The notes under the pieces were generated by a model, which saw only the letters and a list, made by a program, of their open reading frames with translations, searched no databases and was not told where the DNA came from. Below, in pieces: positions 18,021-29,025 of a stretch of DNA of 64,000 nucleotides. A program made the position numbers and the translations under genes. The stretch comes from Streptomyces sp. GSL17-111. GTDB lineage: Bacteria > Actinomycetota > Actinomycetes > Streptomycetales > Streptomycetaceae. How positions within the stretch are numbered: position 1 is the stretch's first letter; each line of letters opens with the position of its first letter. The stretch is from NCBI RefSeq assembly GCF_037911585.1, contig NZ_JBAJNS010000001.1, positions 5,069,501 through 5,133,500 of the forward strand, in the 5' to 3' direction.

Positions 18021-20990
18021 TCAGGAGCGCTTCGCACCGGCCTTGCGGGCTCGGGAGGTGGCGGCGGCCTTCTTGGCCGACGACTTCGCGGCGGCCTTCC
18101 TCGCCGGCTTCCGGCGCGCCGTGCCGCCGTTCACCGAGGCGTCGCTGACCCGCTCGCCCAGCAGGTCCCGCAGGAACTTGCCGGTGTGGCTGGCGGGGAC
18201 GGCGGCGACCTCCTCCGGCGTTCCCTCGGCGACGACCAGCCCGCCGCCGACACCGCCTTCGGGGCCCATGTCCACCACCCAGTCCGCCGTCTTGATGACG
18301 TCCAGGTTGTGCTCGATGACGATGACCGTGTTCCCCTTGTCGACCAGACCCTCCAGGACCGTGATCAGCTTGCGGATGTCCTCGAAGTGCAGCCCCGTCG
18401 TCGGCTCGTCGAGCACGTACACCGTGCGGCCCGTGGAGCGCTTCTGGAGCTCCGAGGCCAGCTTCACGCGCTGCGCCTCGCCCCCGGAGAGCGTCGGCGC
18501 GGACTGGCCCAGCCGCACGTACCCGAGCCCCACGTCGTTGAGGGTGCGCAGGTGCCGGGCGATGGCGGGAACGGCCTCGAAGAAGTCCATCGCCTCCTCG
18601 ATCGGCATGTCCAGCACCTCGGCGATGTTCTTGCCCTTGTAGTGGACCTCCAGCGTCTCCCGGTTGTAGCGGGCGCCGTGGCACACCTCGCACGGGACGT
18701 ACACGTCCGGCAGGAAGTTCATCTCGATCTTGATCGTGCCGTCGCCCGAGCAGTTCTCGCAGCGACCGCCCTTGACGTTGAAGGAGAACCGGCCCGGCAG
18801 GTAGCCGCGGACCTTCGCCTCCATCGTCTCGGCGAACAGCCGCCGCACGTGGTCGAACACCCCGGTGTAGGTGGCCGGGTTGGAGCGGGGGGTGCGGCCG
18901 ATCGGCGACTGGTCGACGTGCACGACCTTGTCGACCTGGTCGTCACCCGTCACCCGGGTGTGGCGGCCCGGCACCGCCTTGGCGCCGTTGAGCTCCCGCG
19001 CCAGGTGCGTGTAGAGGATGTCGTTGACCAGCGTGGACTTGCCGGAGCCCGAGACGCCCGTCACGGCGGTCAGGACGCCGAGCGGGAAGTCGACGTCGAT
19101 GTCGCGGAGGTTGTTCTCGCGCGCGCCCACGACCGTCAGCCTGCGGTCCGGGTCGGTCTCGCGGCGCTCCAGTGGGGTCGGGATCTGCCGCTTCCCGGCC
19201 AGGTACTGCCCCGTCATCGACTGCTCGTTGGTCAGGAGCTCGGCCAGCGGCCCGCTGTGCACCACCTTGCCGCCGTGCTCACCGGCGCCGGGCCCGATGT
19301 CCACGACCCAGTCGGAGGTACGGATGGTGTCCTCGTCGTGCTCGACGACGATCAGGGTGTTGCCCAGGTTCCGCAGCCGCACCAGCGTCTCGATGAGCCG
19401 GTGGTTGTCCCGCTGGTGCAGGCCGATCGACGGCTCGTCCAGCACGTACAGGACGCCCACCAGGCCGGAGCCGATCTGGGTCGCCAGCCGGATGCGCTGC
19501 GCCTCGCCACCGGACAGCGTCCCCGCCGCGCGGTTCAGCGAGAGGTAGTCCAGGCCGACGTCGACGAGGAAGCGCAGCCGCTCGTTGACCTCCTTGAGGA
19601 CCCGCTCGGCGATCTTCTTCTCCCGCGCGGTCAGCGTCATCTCCCGCAGGAAGTCGGCGCACTCGCTGATGGACATGGCCGCGACGTCCGCGATGGACCG
19701 CCCCTTCACCGTGACCGCCAGCACGATGGGCTTCAGCCGGGTCCCCTCGCAGGCCGGGCAGTGCACCTCGCGCATGTAGCCCTCGAAGCGCTCCCGGCTG
19801 GAGTCGGACTCGGCCTCCGAGTGCCGCCGCCGCACGAACGGCACCGCGCCCTCGAAGGCGGTCGTGTAGGAGCGCTCGCGTCCGTAGCGGTTGCGGTAGC
19901 TGACCTCGATCTGCGTGCGGTGGCCGTTCAGCAGGGCCTTCCTGGCCCGTTGCGGCAGCCCGGCCCAGGGGACGTCGGTGCGGAAGCCCAGCGCGTCGGC
20001 CAGGGCACCGATCAGCCGCCCGAAGTACTCCTTGTTGTGCCCGTGGGACCACGGGTGGATCGCGCCCTCGTCCAGCGACTTGTCCTCGTCGGGGACGATC
20101 AGCTCCGGGTCGACCTCCATGCGCGTCCCGATGCCGGTGCACTGGGGACAGGCGCCGAAGGGGGAGTTGAAGGAGAACGACCGCGGCTCCAGCTCCTCGA
20201 ACGACAGGTCGTCGTAGGGGCAGTACAGGTGCTCGGAGAACATCCGCTCACGCTGCGGGTCGTCCTCGTCGAGGTCGACGAAGTCGAGGATGACCATGCC
20301 GCCGGACAGCCCCAGCGCCGTCTCCACCGAGTCCGTCAGCCGCCGCTTGGCGCTGTCCTTCACGGTGAGGCGGTCGACGACCACCTCGATCGTGTGCTTC
20401 TCCTGCTTCCTGAGCTTCGGCGGGTCGGAGAGCTGGACCGTCCGCCCGTCGACGCGGGCCCGGCTGTAGCCCTTGGTCTGGAGATCCGAGAAGAGGTCCG
20501 CGAACTCGCCCTTGCGCTCGCGCACCAGCGGCGAGAGCACCTGGAACCGGCTGCCCTCCTCCAGGCCGAGCACCTTGTCGACGATGGCCTGCGGCGACTG
20601 CCGCGCGATGGGACGGCCGCACTCGGGGCAGTGCGGCTTGCCGATGCGCGCGAACAGCAGCCGTAGGTAGTCGTAGACCTCGGTGATCGTGCCGACCGTC
20701 GAGCGCGGGTTGCGCGAGGTCGACTTCTGGTCGATGGAGACCGCCGGCGACAGGCCCTCGATGAAGTCGACGTCCGGCTTGTCCATCTGTCCGAGGAACT
20801 GCCGTGCGTAGGACGACAACGACTCCACGTAGCGGCGCTGGCCCTCCGCGAAGATCGTGTCGAAGGCGAGCGAGGACTTCCCCGATCCCGAGAGCCCGGT
20901 GAAGACGATGAGGGAGTCGCGCGGGAGGTCGAGCGAGACGTTCTTCAGATTGTGCTCGCGAGCGCCACGGACGATGAGACGGTCGGCCAC
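18021..20990 (-). CDS. uvrA: Excinuclease ABC subunit A (UvrA)
   Basis: A 989-residue damage-recognition ATPase of nucleotide excision repair. It contains two ABC ATPase halves: Walker A Gly-Leu-Ser-Gly-Ser-Gly-Lys-Ser near 31 and Gly-Val-Ser-Gly-Ser-Gly-Lys-Ser near 650. Signatures are Leu-Ser-Gly-Gly-Glu-Ala-Gln-Arg in both halves, and Walker B is Val-Leu-Asp-Glu-Pro. Zinc modules are Cys-Pro-Glu-Cys-Gly-Arg, Cys-Pro-Ala-Cys-Glu-Gly-Thr-Arg, and Cys-Glu-Asn-Cys with Cys-Glu-Val-Cys. The C-terminal tail is Lys/Arg/Ala-rich, as in other Streptomyces. I choose GTG 20990 (Val-Ala-Asp-Arg-Leu-Ile-Val-Arg-Gly) over GTG 21002, because the latter overlaps the only Shine-Dalgarno-like sequence. A hairpin (21033-21058) and a candidate promoter (21095-21114) lie upstream. 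Confidence 0.98.
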   Translation of the reverse strand: MADRLIVRGAREHNLKNVSLDLPRDSLIVFTGLSGSGKSSLAFDTIFAEGQRRYVESLSSYARQFLGQMDKPDVDFIEGLSPAVSIDQKSTSRNPRSTVGTITEVYDYLRLLFARIGKPHCPECGRPIARQSPQAIVDKVLGLEEGSRFQVLSPLVRERKGEFADLFSDLQTKGYSRARVDGRTVQLSDPPKLRKQEKHTIEVVVDRLTVKDSAKRRLTDSVETALGLSGGMVILDFVDLDEDDPQRERMFSEHLYCPYDDLSFEELEPRSFSFNSPFGACPQCTGIGTRMEVDPELIVPDEDKSLDEGAIHPWSHGHNKEYFGRLIGALADALGFRTDVPWAGLPQRARKALLNGHRTQIEVSYRNRYGRERSYTTAFEGAVPFVRRRHSEAESDSSRERFEGYMREVHCPACEGTRLKPIVLAVTVKGRSIADVAAMSISECADFLREMTLTAREKKIAERVLKEVNERLRFLVDVGLDYLSLNRAAGTLSGGEAQRIRLATQIGSGLVGVLYVLDEPSIGLHQRDNHRLIETLVRLRNLGNTLIVVEHDEDTIRTSDWVVDIGPGAGEHGGKVVHSGPLAELLTNEQSMTGQYLAGKRQIPTPLERRETDPDRRLTVVGARENNLRDIDVDFPLGVLTAVTGVSGSGKSTLVNDILYTHLARELNGAKAVPGRHTRVTGDDQVDKVVHVDQSPIGRTPRSNPATYTGVFDHVRRLFAETMEAKVRGYLPGRFSFNVKGGRCENCSGDGTIKIEMNFLPDVYVPCEVCHGARYNRETLEVHYKGKNIAEVLDMPIEEAMDFFEAVPAIARHLRTLNDVGLGYVRLGQSAPTLSGGEAQRVKLASELQKRSTGRTVYVLDEPTTGLHFEDIRKLITVLEGLVDKGNTVIVIEHNLDVIKTADWVVDMGPEGGVGGGLVVAEGTPEEVAAVPASHTGKFLRDLLGERVSDASVNGGTARRKPARKAAAKSSAKKAAATSRARKAGAKRS

Positions 20991-21032
20991 GCCGATTGGC
21001 ACCTTTCGTGTGGAGTGGGGGTCCGGACGGCC

Positions 21033-21058
21033 GGCCCCCGTACCAGGGTATGGGGGCC
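21033..21058 (-). promoter_or_regulatory. Hairpin in the uvrA 5' leader
   Basis: GGCCCCC (21033-21039) pairs with GGGGGCC (21052-21058) and the inner TACC pairs with GGTA, making a compact stem-loop some 45-70 nt upstream of the uvrA start. If transcription starts near 21088 it is in the mRNA leader. Its function is unknown. Confidence 0.4.
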
Positions 21059-21094
21059 GCCGCCGGAATGTCTTCGGGATGCCGCTACCGCGAC

Positions 21095-21114
21095 CTTATA
21101 GCACGCACATTCGA
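21095..21114 (-). promoter_or_regulatory. Candidate uvrA promoter with degenerate SOS-like box
   Basis: On the minus strand, TATAAG (complement of 21095-21100) is a good -10 in an unusually AT-rich patch. Overlapping it at 21099-21114 is a degenerate match to the actinobacterial LexA palindrome (TCGAAC-N4-GTTCGA), agreeing at 9 of 12 specified bases. A clear -35 is absent. Only a modest case for LexA control. Confidence 0.35.
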
Positions 21115-21169
21115 TTTTCGGCCGTCCGTGGCTCGGTGGAGCCGACTTCACCCGAACGTGGGGCGGCGC

Positions 21170-21175
21170 TAGCGT
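21170..21175 (+). promoter_or_regulatory. Promoter -10 of the DinB-fold gene
   Basis: TAGCGT (21170-21175) is 17 bp after TTCACC (21147-21152) and 6 nt before ATG 21182, a leaderless arrangement. Confidence 0.55.
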
Positions 21176-21181
21176 TGGATC

Positions 21182-21943
21182 ATGACTTCGCCACAGCACG
21201 ACGTCGCCGCACTCCGGGAGTCCACCGACACGCTCCTGGCCGCGCTCGAGAAGCACGCCGACGGGCCCACCGGCCCGGACGCGCTGCTCACCGAGCCGTC
21301 CCGCCTGCCCGGCTGGACCCGGGGCCACGTCCTCGCCCACCTCGCCCGCAACGCCGACGCCCTCGTCAACGTGCTCGAAGGCCGGCCCATGTACGTCAGC
21401 GCCGAGGCGCGGGACGCCGACATCGAGCGGGACGCCCCGCGCCCCCTGCCCGCCCAGCTCGACGACCTGCGGGCCACCGCCCGGCGGCTGGACGAGGTCC
21501 TCGCCCGCTACGCGAGCGGCGGCGACGGCGGCGAAGACGCCTGGCAGAAGACCGTCGAACTCCGCAACGGCGTCACCGACCGTGCCGGCGCCATCCCCTT
21601 CCGCCGCCAGGTCGAGGTCGAGCTGCACCACCTCGACCTCGACCTCGGCCACGGCCCGGACGCCCTGCCGGCCGCCTTCACCGAGCGCCTGATCGCCTAC
21701 CTGGCCCGGCGCTTCTCCGGCAACGCCGAGGTCCCCGCCACCGAGCTGCGCACCGACGACGGCCGCTCCTGGCGCACCGGGCGGGCGGCGGAACCGGGCG
21801 GGCCCGACGGCCAGGGCGACGCCACCGGCCCCGTCGTCGTCACCGGCTCCGCCCGCGCCCTGGCGTGCTGGCTGGCCGGCCGCACCCCCGGCACCGGCCT
21901 CACGGCCTCCACCGGCACGCTGCCCGTCCTGCCACCTCTCTGA
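21182..21943 (+). CDS. Maleylpyruvate isomerase family mycothiol-dependent enzyme (DinB fold)
   Basis: A 253-residue cytosolic protein of the DinB/MDMPI_N superfamily. The N-terminal four-helix bundle carries the metal motif [16 protein letters not shown] near residues 41-56, with a further His pair in Glu-Leu-His-His-Leu-Asp-Leu-Asp-Leu near 150. A C-terminal MDMPI_C-like part completes the protein. Characterised relatives use mycothiol as cofactor or co-substrate, for example in maleylpyruvate isomerisation, but most Streptomyces paralogues are uncharacterised. It lies 82 bp upstream of an MBL hydrolase on the same strand, and the pair may form a small detoxification unit in the uvrA-uvrC interval. 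That pairing is inference. Confidence 0.88.
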   Translation: MTSPQHDVAALRESTDTLLAALEKHADGPTGPDALLTEPSRLPGWTRGHVLAHLARNADALVNVLEGRPMYVSAEARDADIERDAPRPLPAQLDDLRATARRLDEVLARYASGGDGGEDAWQKTVELRNGVTDRAGAIPFRRQVEVELHHLDLDLGHGPDALPAAFTERLIAYLARRFSGNAEVPATELRTDDGRSWRTGRAAEPGGPDGQGDATGPVVVTGSARALACWLAGRTPGTGLTASTGTLPVLPPL

Positions 21944-22025
21944 CCGCCCACCTGCTCCGCCCACCCCACCGCCCGCCACCGGCCGCAGCCTCCACCGGCC
22001 GTGGCCTCGCCGTAGAGGAGTCCCC

Positions 22026-22682
22026 ATGTCCTACACCGGAAAGGTCACGGTCGGCGGCCCGGCCGACGTCCACGAGCTGGCCGATCTGATCATCTCCAAG
22101 GCCGCCGTCGGGCCCATGGACAACAACGCCTACCTGCTGCGTTGCCGCGCCACCGGCGAGCAGCTCCTCATCGACGCCGCCAACGAGTCCGGCACACTGC
22201 TCAGCCTCATCGGGGCCGACGGCATCACCGGGGTCGTCACCACCCACCGGCACGGCGACCACTGGCAGGCCCTCGCCGAGGTGGTCGAGGCCACCGGCGC
22301 GCACACCTACGCCGGCCGGGACGACGCCGAGGGCATCCCCGTCCCGACCGATGTGCCGCTCGCGGACGGCGACACCGTCTCCTTCGGCGCCGTCCGGCTG
22401 ACCGCCCGCCACCTCGTCGGCCACACCCCCGGCTCCGTCGCCCTCGTCTACGACGACCCCCACGGCCACCCGCACCTCTTCACCGGCGACTGCCTCTTCC
22501 CCGGTGGTGTCGGCAACACCTTCGGCAACCGGGACCACTTCGTCTCGCTGCTGCACGACGTGGAGACCAAGCTCTTCGCCGAACTCCCCGACGAGACGTG
22601 GGTCTACCCCGGCCACGGCGCCGACACGACGCTCGGCGCCGAGCGTCCCCACCTCGCCGAGTGGCGCGAACGCGGCTGGTGA
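22026..22682 (+). CDS. MBL fold metallo-hydrolase (glyoxalase II-like)
   Basis: A 218-residue metallo-beta-lactamase-fold hydrolase. The zinc motif is Thr-Thr-His-Arg-His-Gly-Asp-His-Trp near residues 73-81, a further ligand His is in [11 protein letters not shown] near 130, Asp in Thr-Gly-Asp-Cys-Leu-Phe near 155, and His in Tyr-Pro-Gly-His-Gly-Ala-Asp near 200. This is the glyoxalase-II/thioesterase pattern, so a thioester of a low-molecular-weight thiol is a plausible substrate in a mycothiol producer. ATG 22026 follows a GAGGAG by 5 nt. It is downstream of the DinB-fold gene and 75 bp upstream of uvrC. Confidence 0.9.
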   Translation: MSYTGKVTVGGPADVHELADLIISKAAVGPMDNNAYLLRCRATGEQLLIDAANESGTLLSLIGADGITGVVTTHRHGDHWQALAEVVEATGAHTYAGRDDAEGIPVPTDVPLADGDTVSFGAVRLTARHLVGHTPGSVALVYDDPHGHPHLFTGDCLFPGGVGNTFGNRDHFVSLLHDVETKLFAELPDETWVYPGHGADTTLGAERPHLAEWRERGW

Positions 22683-22727
22683 CGGCCCGGTCCGGCCGGT
22701 CGCGGGGCGGGACGGGACGCACCCGCC

Positions 22728-22750
22728 CTGTCACCGTGCGCACGTAGGGT
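22728..22750 (+). promoter_or_regulatory. PafBC-type damage promoter candidate of uvrC
   Basis: CTGTCACCG (22728-22736) keeps the TGTC core and 6 of 9 bases of the RecA-NDp upstream element. After exactly 8 nt comes TAGGGT (22745-22750). As at uvrB, the -10 ends 7 nt before the ATG (22758), indicating a leaderless mRNA. Confidence 0.6.
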
Positions 22751-22757
22751 GGACGGC

Positions 22758-24743
22758 ATGGCAGACCCGTCCAGCTACCGGCCGTCGCCCGGGCAGATCC
22801 CGGAGTCCCCGGGCGTCTACCGCTTCCGTGACGAGCACCGCAGGGTGATCTACGTCGGCAAGGCCAAGAGCCTGCGGCAGCGGCTCTCGTCGTACTTCCA
22901 GGACGTGGCGAACCTGCACCCGCGCACCGCCACGATGGTGACGACGGCGGCCTCCGTGGAGTGGACGGTGGTCGGCACCGAGGTCGAGGCGCTCCAGTTG
23001 GAGTACACCTGGATCAAGGAGTTCGACCCCCGCTTCAACGTCAAGTACCGCGACGACAAGAGCTACCCGTTCCTCGCGGTGACGATGAACGAGGAGTTCC
23101 CCCGCGTGCAGGTCATGCGCGGCGCCAAGAAGAAGGGCGTGCGCTACTTCGGCCCGTACGGGCACGCCTGGGCCATTCGCGAGACGGTGGACCTGCTGCT
23201 GCGCGTCTTCCCGGTGCGCACCTGCAGCGCGGGCGTCTTCAAGCGCTCCGCGCAGATCGGGCGCCCGTGTCTGCTGGGGTACATCGGCAAGTGCGCGGCG
23301 CCGTGCGTCGGCCGGATCAGCGCCGAGGACCACCGCGACCTCGCCGAGGACTTCTGCGACTTCGTGGCCGGCCGCACCGGCACCTACCTGCGGCGTCTGG
23401 AGCAGCAGATGCACGAGGCCGCCGAGGAGATGGAGTACGAGCGGGCCGGGCGGCTGCGGGACGACATCGGGGCCCTGCGGCGGGCCATGGAGAAGCAGGC
23501 TGTCGTCCTCACCGACGCCACCGACGCCGACCTGGTCGCCCTCGCCGAGGACGAGCTGGAGGCCGCCGTGCAGATCTTCCACGTGCGCGGCGGGCGGGTG
23601 CGCGGTCAGCGCGGCTGGGTGACCGACAAGGTGGAGGCCCTCAGCAGCGCCGACCTCGTCGAGCACGCCCTCCAGCAGCTCTACGGCGAGGAGCACGGCG
23701 AGGCCGTGCCCAGGGAGGTGCTCGTCCCGGCGCTGCCGGAGCCGGTCGAGCCCGTCGCCGAGTGGCTGACCGGTCGCCGGGGGGCGCGCGTCAGCCTCCG
23801 CGTCCCCCAGCGCGGCGACAAGCGCGCTCTGATGGAGACGGTCGAGCGCAACGCGCAGCAGTCCCTGGCCCTGCACAAGACGAAACGGGCCTCCGACCTC
23901 ACCACGCGCTCCCGCGCCCTGGAGGAGATCGCCGAGGCGCTGGACCTGCCGTCGGCCCCCCTGCGCATCGAGTGCTTCGACGTCTCCCACCTCCAGGGCG
24001 ACGACGTCGTGGCCTCCATGGTCGTCTTCGAGGACGGGCTGGCCCGCAAGAGCGAGTACCGCCGCTTCCAGATCAAGTCCTTCGCCGGGCAGGACGACGT
24101 CCGCGCCATGCACGAGGTCGTCGGCCGCCGGTTCCGCCGCTATCTCGCCGAGCGCCGGGAGACGGGCGAGTGGGCGGTCCCGGAGGAGGACGACGAGCCG
24201 CTGGAGACGGGCTCGCGCACCGCCGACGGGCGGCCGAAGCGGTTCGCCTACCCGCCGCAGCTCGTCGTCGTGGACGGCGGTCAGCCGCAGGTCGCCGCCG
24301 CCCGCCGGGCCCTGGACGAGCTGGGCGTCGACGACGTCGCCGTCTGCGGGCTGGCCAAACGGCTGGAGGAGGTGTGGGTCCCGGGCGACGACGACCCGGT
24401 CGTGCTGCCGCGCAGCAGCGAGGGGCTCTACCTGTTGCAGCGGGTGCGCGACGAAGCGCACCGCTTCGCCATCCGCTACCAGCGCGGCAAGCGCTCCAAG
24501 GCGCTGAAGGAGGGTCCGCTGGACGCCGTGCCGGGCCTGGGCGAGGCCCGCAAGCAGGCGCTGGTGAAGCACTTCGGGTCGGTCAGGAGACTGCGCGCCG
24601 CCACCGTCGAACAGATCTGCGAGGTCCCCGGGATAGGCCGCAAGACCGCCGAGACCGTGGCTGCCGCGCTCGCCGGCTCGTCACGGCCCGTTCCCGCCGT
24701 CAACACCGCCACGGGCGAAATCATCGACGATGATGAACGGTGA
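22758..24743 (+). CDS. uvrC: Excinuclease ABC subunit C (UvrC)
   Basis: A 661-residue dual-incision nuclease of nucleotide excision repair. The GIY-YIG nuclease domain spans about residues 15-95 (Gly-Val-Tyr-Arg-Phe, then Ile-Tyr-Val-Gly-Lys-Ala-Lys-Ser-Leu). A four-Cys region (Arg-Thr-Cys-Ser-Ala-Gly and [13 protein letters not shown]) is near 155-182. The UVR motif that binds UvrB is near 220-250, then the RNase H-like nuclease with Glu-Cys-Phe-Asp-Val-Ser-His, and tandem helix-hairpin-helix motifs at the C terminus (Val-Pro-Gly-Leu-Gly; Val-Pro-Gly-Ile-Gly). ATG 22758 is preferred over GTG 22749 by family alignment and promoter position. Its stop at 24743 leaves 40 bp to the rapZ start chosen here, so weak coupling is possible. 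Confidence 0.98.
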   Translation: MADPSSYRPSPGQIPESPGVYRFRDEHRRVIYVGKAKSLRQRLSSYFQDVANLHPRTATMVTTAASVEWTVVGTEVEALQLEYTWIKEFDPRFNVKYRDDKSYPFLAVTMNEEFPRVQVMRGAKKKGVRYFGPYGHAWAIRETVDLLLRVFPVRTCSAGVFKRSAQIGRPCLLGYIGKCAAPCVGRISAEDHRDLAEDFCDFVAGRTGTYLRRLEQQMHEAAEEMEYERAGRLRDDIGALRRAMEKQAVVLTDATDADLVALAEDELEAAVQIFHVRGGRVRGQRGWVTDKVEALSSADLVEHALQQLYGEEHGEAVPREVLVPALPEPVEPVAEWLTGRRGARVSLRVPQRGDKRALMETVERNAQQSLALHKTKRASDLTTRSRALEEIAEALDLPSAPLRIECFDVSHLQGDDVVASMVVFEDGLARKSEYRRFQIKSFAGQDDVRAMHEVVGRRFRRYLAERRETGEWAVPEEDDEPLETGSRTADGRPKRFAYPPQLVVVDGGQPQVAAARRALDELGVDDVAVCGLAKRLEEVWVPGDDDPVVLPRSSEGLYLLQRVRDEAHRFAIRYQRGKRSKALKEGPLDAVPGLGEARKQALVKHFGSVRRLRAATVEQICEVPGIGRKTAETVAAALAGSSRPVPAVNTATGEIIDDDER

Positions 24744-24783
24744 GGGCGCACCCGCCCGCAGCACCGACACCGGGGGAGAGATC

Positions 24784-25728
24784 ATGGACCAGCAGCACAC
24801 GGAGAACGACACGGGAGCACACGTGAACGCGGGCACGCCGGCCGAGGGCAACGGCGCGGAGGACCTGACCGTCCCCGAGCTGGTCATCATCTCCGGCATG
24901 TCCGGGGCCGGCCGCAGCACGGCCGCGAAGTGCCTGGAGGACCTGGGCTGGTTCGTCGTGGACAACCTGCCCCCCGCCCTGATCCCCACCATGGTCGACC
25001 TCGGCGCCCGTTCCCAGGGCAACGTCGCCCGCATCGCGGTCGTCGTCGACGTCCGCGGCCGGCGCTTCTTCGACGCGCTCAAGGAGTCGCTGGCCACGCT
25101 GGAGGCCAAGCACGTCACCCGCCGCACCGTCTTCCTGGAGGCGTCCGACGACGCGCTGGTGCGCCGCTTCGAGTCCGTGCGCCGCCCGCACCCGCTGCAG
25201 GGGGACGGCCGGATCGTCGACGGCATCGACGCCGAGCGCGACCTCCTGCGCGAGCTGCGCGGCGACGCCGACCTGGTCATCGACACCTCCGGGCTCAACG
25301 TGCACGAGCTGCGCGCCAAGATGGACGCCCGGTTCGCCGGGGAGGAGGAGCCCGAGCTGCGGGCCACGGTGATGTCGTTCGGCTACAAGTACGGCCTGCC
25401 GGTCGACGCCGACCTCGTCACCGACTGCCGCTTCCTGCCCAACCCGCACTGGGTGCCCGAGCTGCGCCCCTTCACCGGCACCAGCCCCGAGGTCGCCGAC
25501 TACGTCTTCGACCAGCCCGGTGCCAAGGAGTTCCTGGACCGCTACGCGGAGCTGCTCCAGCTCATCGCCACCGGGTACCGCCGGGAGGGCAAGCGCTACG
25601 TCACGATCGCCATCGGCTGCACCGGCGGCAAGCACCGCAGCGTCGCGATGAGCGAGCGCCTGGGGCGGCGGTTGTCCGCCGAAGGGGTGGAGACGGTCGT
25701 CGTACACCGGGACATGGGACGCGAATGA
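24784..25728 (+). CDS. rapZ: RapZ-family nucleotide-binding protein (YvcJ/RNase adapter family)
   Basis: A 314-residue cytosolic NTPase of the YvcJ/RapZ family. Walker A is Gly-Met-Ser-Gly-Ala-Gly-Arg-Ser-Thr near residues 40-48, with Arg in place of the usual Lys; I recall this as common in actinobacterial members. Other signatures are Phe-Val-Val-Asp-Asn-Leu-Pro-Pro, Arg-Arg-Pro-His-Pro-Leu, Val-Met-Ser-Phe-Gly-Tyr-Lys-Tyr-Gly, and the C-terminal Ile-Ala-Ile-Gly-Cys-Thr-Gly-Gly-Lys-His-Arg-Ser-Val. In E. coli RapZ controls glmS small RNAs; in Gram-positives the role is less clear and the order rapZ-yvcK-whiA is conserved. ATG 24784 has GGGGGAG 5 nt upstream; ATG 24730 overlapping uvrC is the alternative. 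It ends in ATGA shared with yvcK. Confidence 0.95.
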   Translation: MDQQHTENDTGAHVNAGTPAEGNGAEDLTVPELVIISGMSGAGRSTAAKCLEDLGWFVVDNLPPALIPTMVDLGARSQGNVARIAVVVDVRGRRFFDALKESLATLEAKHVTRRTVFLEASDDALVRRFESVRRPHPLQGDGRIVDGIDAERDLLRELRGDADLVIDTSGLNVHELRAKMDARFAGEEEPELRATVMSFGYKYGLPVDADLVTDCRFLPNPHWVPELRPFTGTSPEVADYVFDQPGAKEFLDRYAELLQLIATGYRREGKRYVTIAIGCTGGKHRSVAMSERLGRRLSAEGVETVVVHRDMGRE

Positions 25729-26747
25729 GCGCGGTCACCGGCCGTTCGCTGCGGCTGCGCAGGCGCAGGCTCCTTCCCGGCAAGGGGCAGCCCAAGGTCG
25801 TCGCGCTCGGGGGCGGCATGGGGCTGTCCGCCTCGCTGACCGCCCTGCGGCGGATCACCGGTGACCTCACCGCCGTCGTCACCGTGGCGGACGACGGCGG
25901 CTCCAGCGGCCGGCTCCGCACGGAGCTGGACGTCCTTCCCCCGGGCGACCTGCGCAAGGCGCTCGCCGCGCTGTGCGGGGACGACGAGTGGGGCCGGACG
26001 TGGGCCCGCGTCGTCCAGCACCGCTTCGCGGGCTGCGGCGACCTGAACGGACACGCCGTGGGCAACCTGCTGATCGTCGCGCTGTGGGAGCAGCTGGGCG
26101 ATCACGTGGCCGCGCTCGACCTCGTCGGCAAGCTGCTGGGCGCACACGGCCGCGTCCTGCCCATGTCGGCCGTGCCGCTCCAGCTCCAGGCGCAGGTGCG
26201 CGGGCACGACCCGCACCGCCCCGACGAGACGAGCACCGTCGTGGGCCAGGCCACCGTCGCGCTCACCCCCGGCGAGGTGCGGGAGGTGCGGCTGGTCCCG
26301 GCCGACCCGCCCGCCGTCCCGGAGGCCGTGGAGGCCGTCCTGGACGCCGACTGGGTCGTCGTCGGGCCCGGCTCCTGGTTCTCCTCGGTGATCCCTCACC
26401 TCCTCGTGCCCGAGCTGCTCCAGGCCCTCACCGAGACGCGGGCGCGGCGCGTCCTGTCGCTGAACCTGGCACCCCAGCCCGGGGAGACGGCCGGCTTCTC
26501 CCCGCAGCGTCATTTGGAGGTTTTGGCCCGACACGCCCCTAAACTCGCTTTCGACGTCGTGCTGGCGGACCAGGATGCAGTCCCCGACCAGCAGAGTCTG
26601 CGCGAGGCCGCCGAGCGGCTGGGCGGCACGGTGGAGCTGGCGGCGGTGGCCGCGCAGGACAGCGACGCCCGCCACGACCCGGTACGGCTGGCCGCGGCGT
26701 ACGACCGTATTTTTCGGATGCACGGAAGGATCGGCCCATGGCGATGA
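25725..26747 (+). CDS. yvcK: YvcK/CofD family gluconeogenesis factor
   Basis: A 340-residue protein of the YvcK family. The N-terminal nucleotide-binding motif is [11 protein letters not shown] near residues 26-36, then [13 protein letters not shown] near 52. Pro-Pro-Gly-Asp-Leu-Arg-Lys and [11 protein letters not shown] follow, with [10 protein letters not shown] near 213. In Bacillus YvcK is needed for growth on gluconeogenic carbon and for cell morphology, and it binds UDP-sugars; it is not a true F420 enzyme. The start overlaps the rapZ stop as ATGA, and the stop overlaps the whiA start by 10 nt, so all three genes are translationally coupled. Confidence 0.95.
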   Translation: MSAVTGRSLRLRRRRLLPGKGQPKVVALGGGMGLSASLTALRRITGDLTAVVTVADDGGSSGRLRTELDVLPPGDLRKALAALCGDDEWGRTWARVVQHRFAGCGDLNGHAVGNLLIVALWEQLGDHVAALDLVGKLLGAHGRVLPMSAVPLQLQAQVRGHDPHRPDETSTVVGQATVALTPGEVREVRLVPADPPAVPEAVEAVLDADWVVVGPGSWFSSVIPHLLVPELLQALTETRARRVLSLNLAPQPGETAGFSPQRHLEVLARHAPKLAFDVVLADQDAVPDQQSLREAAERLGGTVELAAVAAQDSDARHDPVRLAAAYDRIFRMHGRIGPWR

Positions 26748-27715
26748 CGGCAGCGGTGAAGGATGAGATCTCCCGGCTCCACGTGACCCGGACCTGCTGC
26801 CGCAAGTCGGAGGTCTCCTCCATGCTGCGCTTCGCGGGCGGGCTGCACCTGGTCAGCGGGCGCATCGTCATCGAGGCCGAGCTGGACACCGCCATCGCGG
26901 CAAGGCGGTTGCGCAGAGACATCGAGGAGATTTTCGGACACAAGTCCGACCTGGTGGTGATGGCTCCCGGCGGCCTCCGGCGCGGCAGCCGTTACGTCGT
27001 CCGGGTGGTTGCGGGCGGTGACCAGCTCGCCCGGCAGACCGGCCTCGTCGACGGCCGGGGCCGCCCGATCCGCGGTCTGCCACCGCAGGTCGTCTCCGGC
27101 GCGACGTGCGACGCGGAGGCCGCCTGGCGCGGCGCGTTCCTCGCCCACGGCTCGCTGACGGAGCCGGGCCGCTCGTCCTCGCTGGAGGTCACCTGCCCGG
27201 GCCCGGAGGCCGCGCTCGCGCTCGTCGGCGCGGCGCGCCGGCTGCAGATCGGCGCGAAGGCCCGCGAGGTACGGGGGGTGGACCGTGTCGTGGTCCGTGA
27301 CGGCGATGCCATCGGGGCGCTGCTCACCCGGCTCGGCGCGCACGAGTCCGTGCTGGCCTGGGAGGAGCGCCGGATGCGCCGGGAGGTCCGCGCCACCGCG
27401 AACCGGCTGGCCAACTTCGACGACGCCAACCTGCGGCGTTCGGCGCGCGCGGCCGTGGCGGCCGGCGCCCGGGTGCAGCGGGCGCTGGAGATCCTCGGGG
27501 AGGAGGTGCCCGAGCACCTGGCCGCCGCCGGGCGGCTGCGGATGGAGCACAAGCAGGCGTCGCTGGAGGAGCTGGGCGCCCTCGCCGACCCGCCGCTGAC
27601 GAAGGACGCCGTGGCCGGGCGCATCCGACGGCTGCTGGCGATGGCCGACAAGCGGGCCTCGGACCTCGGGCTGCCGGGCACGGAGTCCACGCTGACCGAG
27701 GAGATGGTCGGCTGA
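26738..27715 (+). CDS. whiA: Sporulation transcription regulator WhiA
   Basis: A 325-residue DNA-binding protein with an N-terminal, catalytically dead LAGLIDADG homing-endonuclease-like fold (residues about 1-220) and a C-terminal helix-turn-helix (about 235-325). It matches the family start [11 protein letters not shown] and the Cys-Cys-Arg-Lys-Ser-Glu segment. The HTH region includes [20 protein letters not shown]. In Streptomyces WhiA works with WhiB to trigger sporulation septation and to control ftsZ, ftsW and many other genes. It is the last gene of the rapZ-yvcK-whiA run, overlapping yvcK. I did not find a separate promoter within the coding overlap. Confidence 0.98.
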   Translation: MAMTAAVKDEISRLHVTRTCCRKSEVSSMLRFAGGLHLVSGRIVIEAELDTAIAARRLRRDIEEIFGHKSDLVVMAPGGLRRGSRYVVRVVAGGDQLARQTGLVDGRGRPIRGLPPQVVSGATCDAEAAWRGAFLAHGSLTEPGRSSSLEVTCPGPEAALALVGAARRLQIGAKAREVRGVDRVVVRDGDAIGALLTRLGAHESVLAWEERRMRREVRATANRLANFDDANLRRSARAAVAAGARVQRALEILGEEVPEHLAAAGRLRMEHKQASLEELGALADPPLTKDAVAGRIRRLLAMADKRASDLGLPGTESTLTEEMVG

Positions 27716-27815
27716 CGCCGGTCCGTCGCGGGGTCGCCGCCCCGGCGGGGCCCGGCGGGGGCCGGATCACCACGGCGCGGGGCCGGTCGATGTCACCGAC
27801 GCCACATCGGCGCGG

Positions 27816-28901
<1,086 letters not shown>

Positions 28902-28943
28902 GACCACCGCGGTCCGTCAGGCACCGAGAAGTAGTGACCGGAA

Positions 28944-28983
28944 CGAGGCCCGTGTGGCGCACCGGCGCGCCGCACGGGCCTCG
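28944..28983 (+). terminator. Hairpin between gap and pgk
   Basis: Sixteen-base arms (28944-28959 and 28968-28983) pair with one G-T wobble around an 8-nt loop. It can act as a partial terminator or mRNA-processing barrier, letting gap be made in excess over pgk and tpiA. Confidence 0.65.
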
Positions 28984-29025
28984 TGCCATGTCGCAGGGCC
29001 GAACTCCAAGGAGCCACATCACCAC

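Noticed and set aside
17505-20666. A 1053-codon plus-strand open frame antisense to uvrA
   Set aside because: It mirrors the Rieske and uvrA genes exactly in extent, has no family motifs and shows the Val/Gly/Leu-rich composition of antisense frames.
24892-24930. Lys-to-Arg change in the RapZ Walker A motif as a sign of inactivation
   Set aside because: Arg at this position is, as I recall, usual in actinobacterial YvcJ/RapZ proteins, so it is not specific to this gene.
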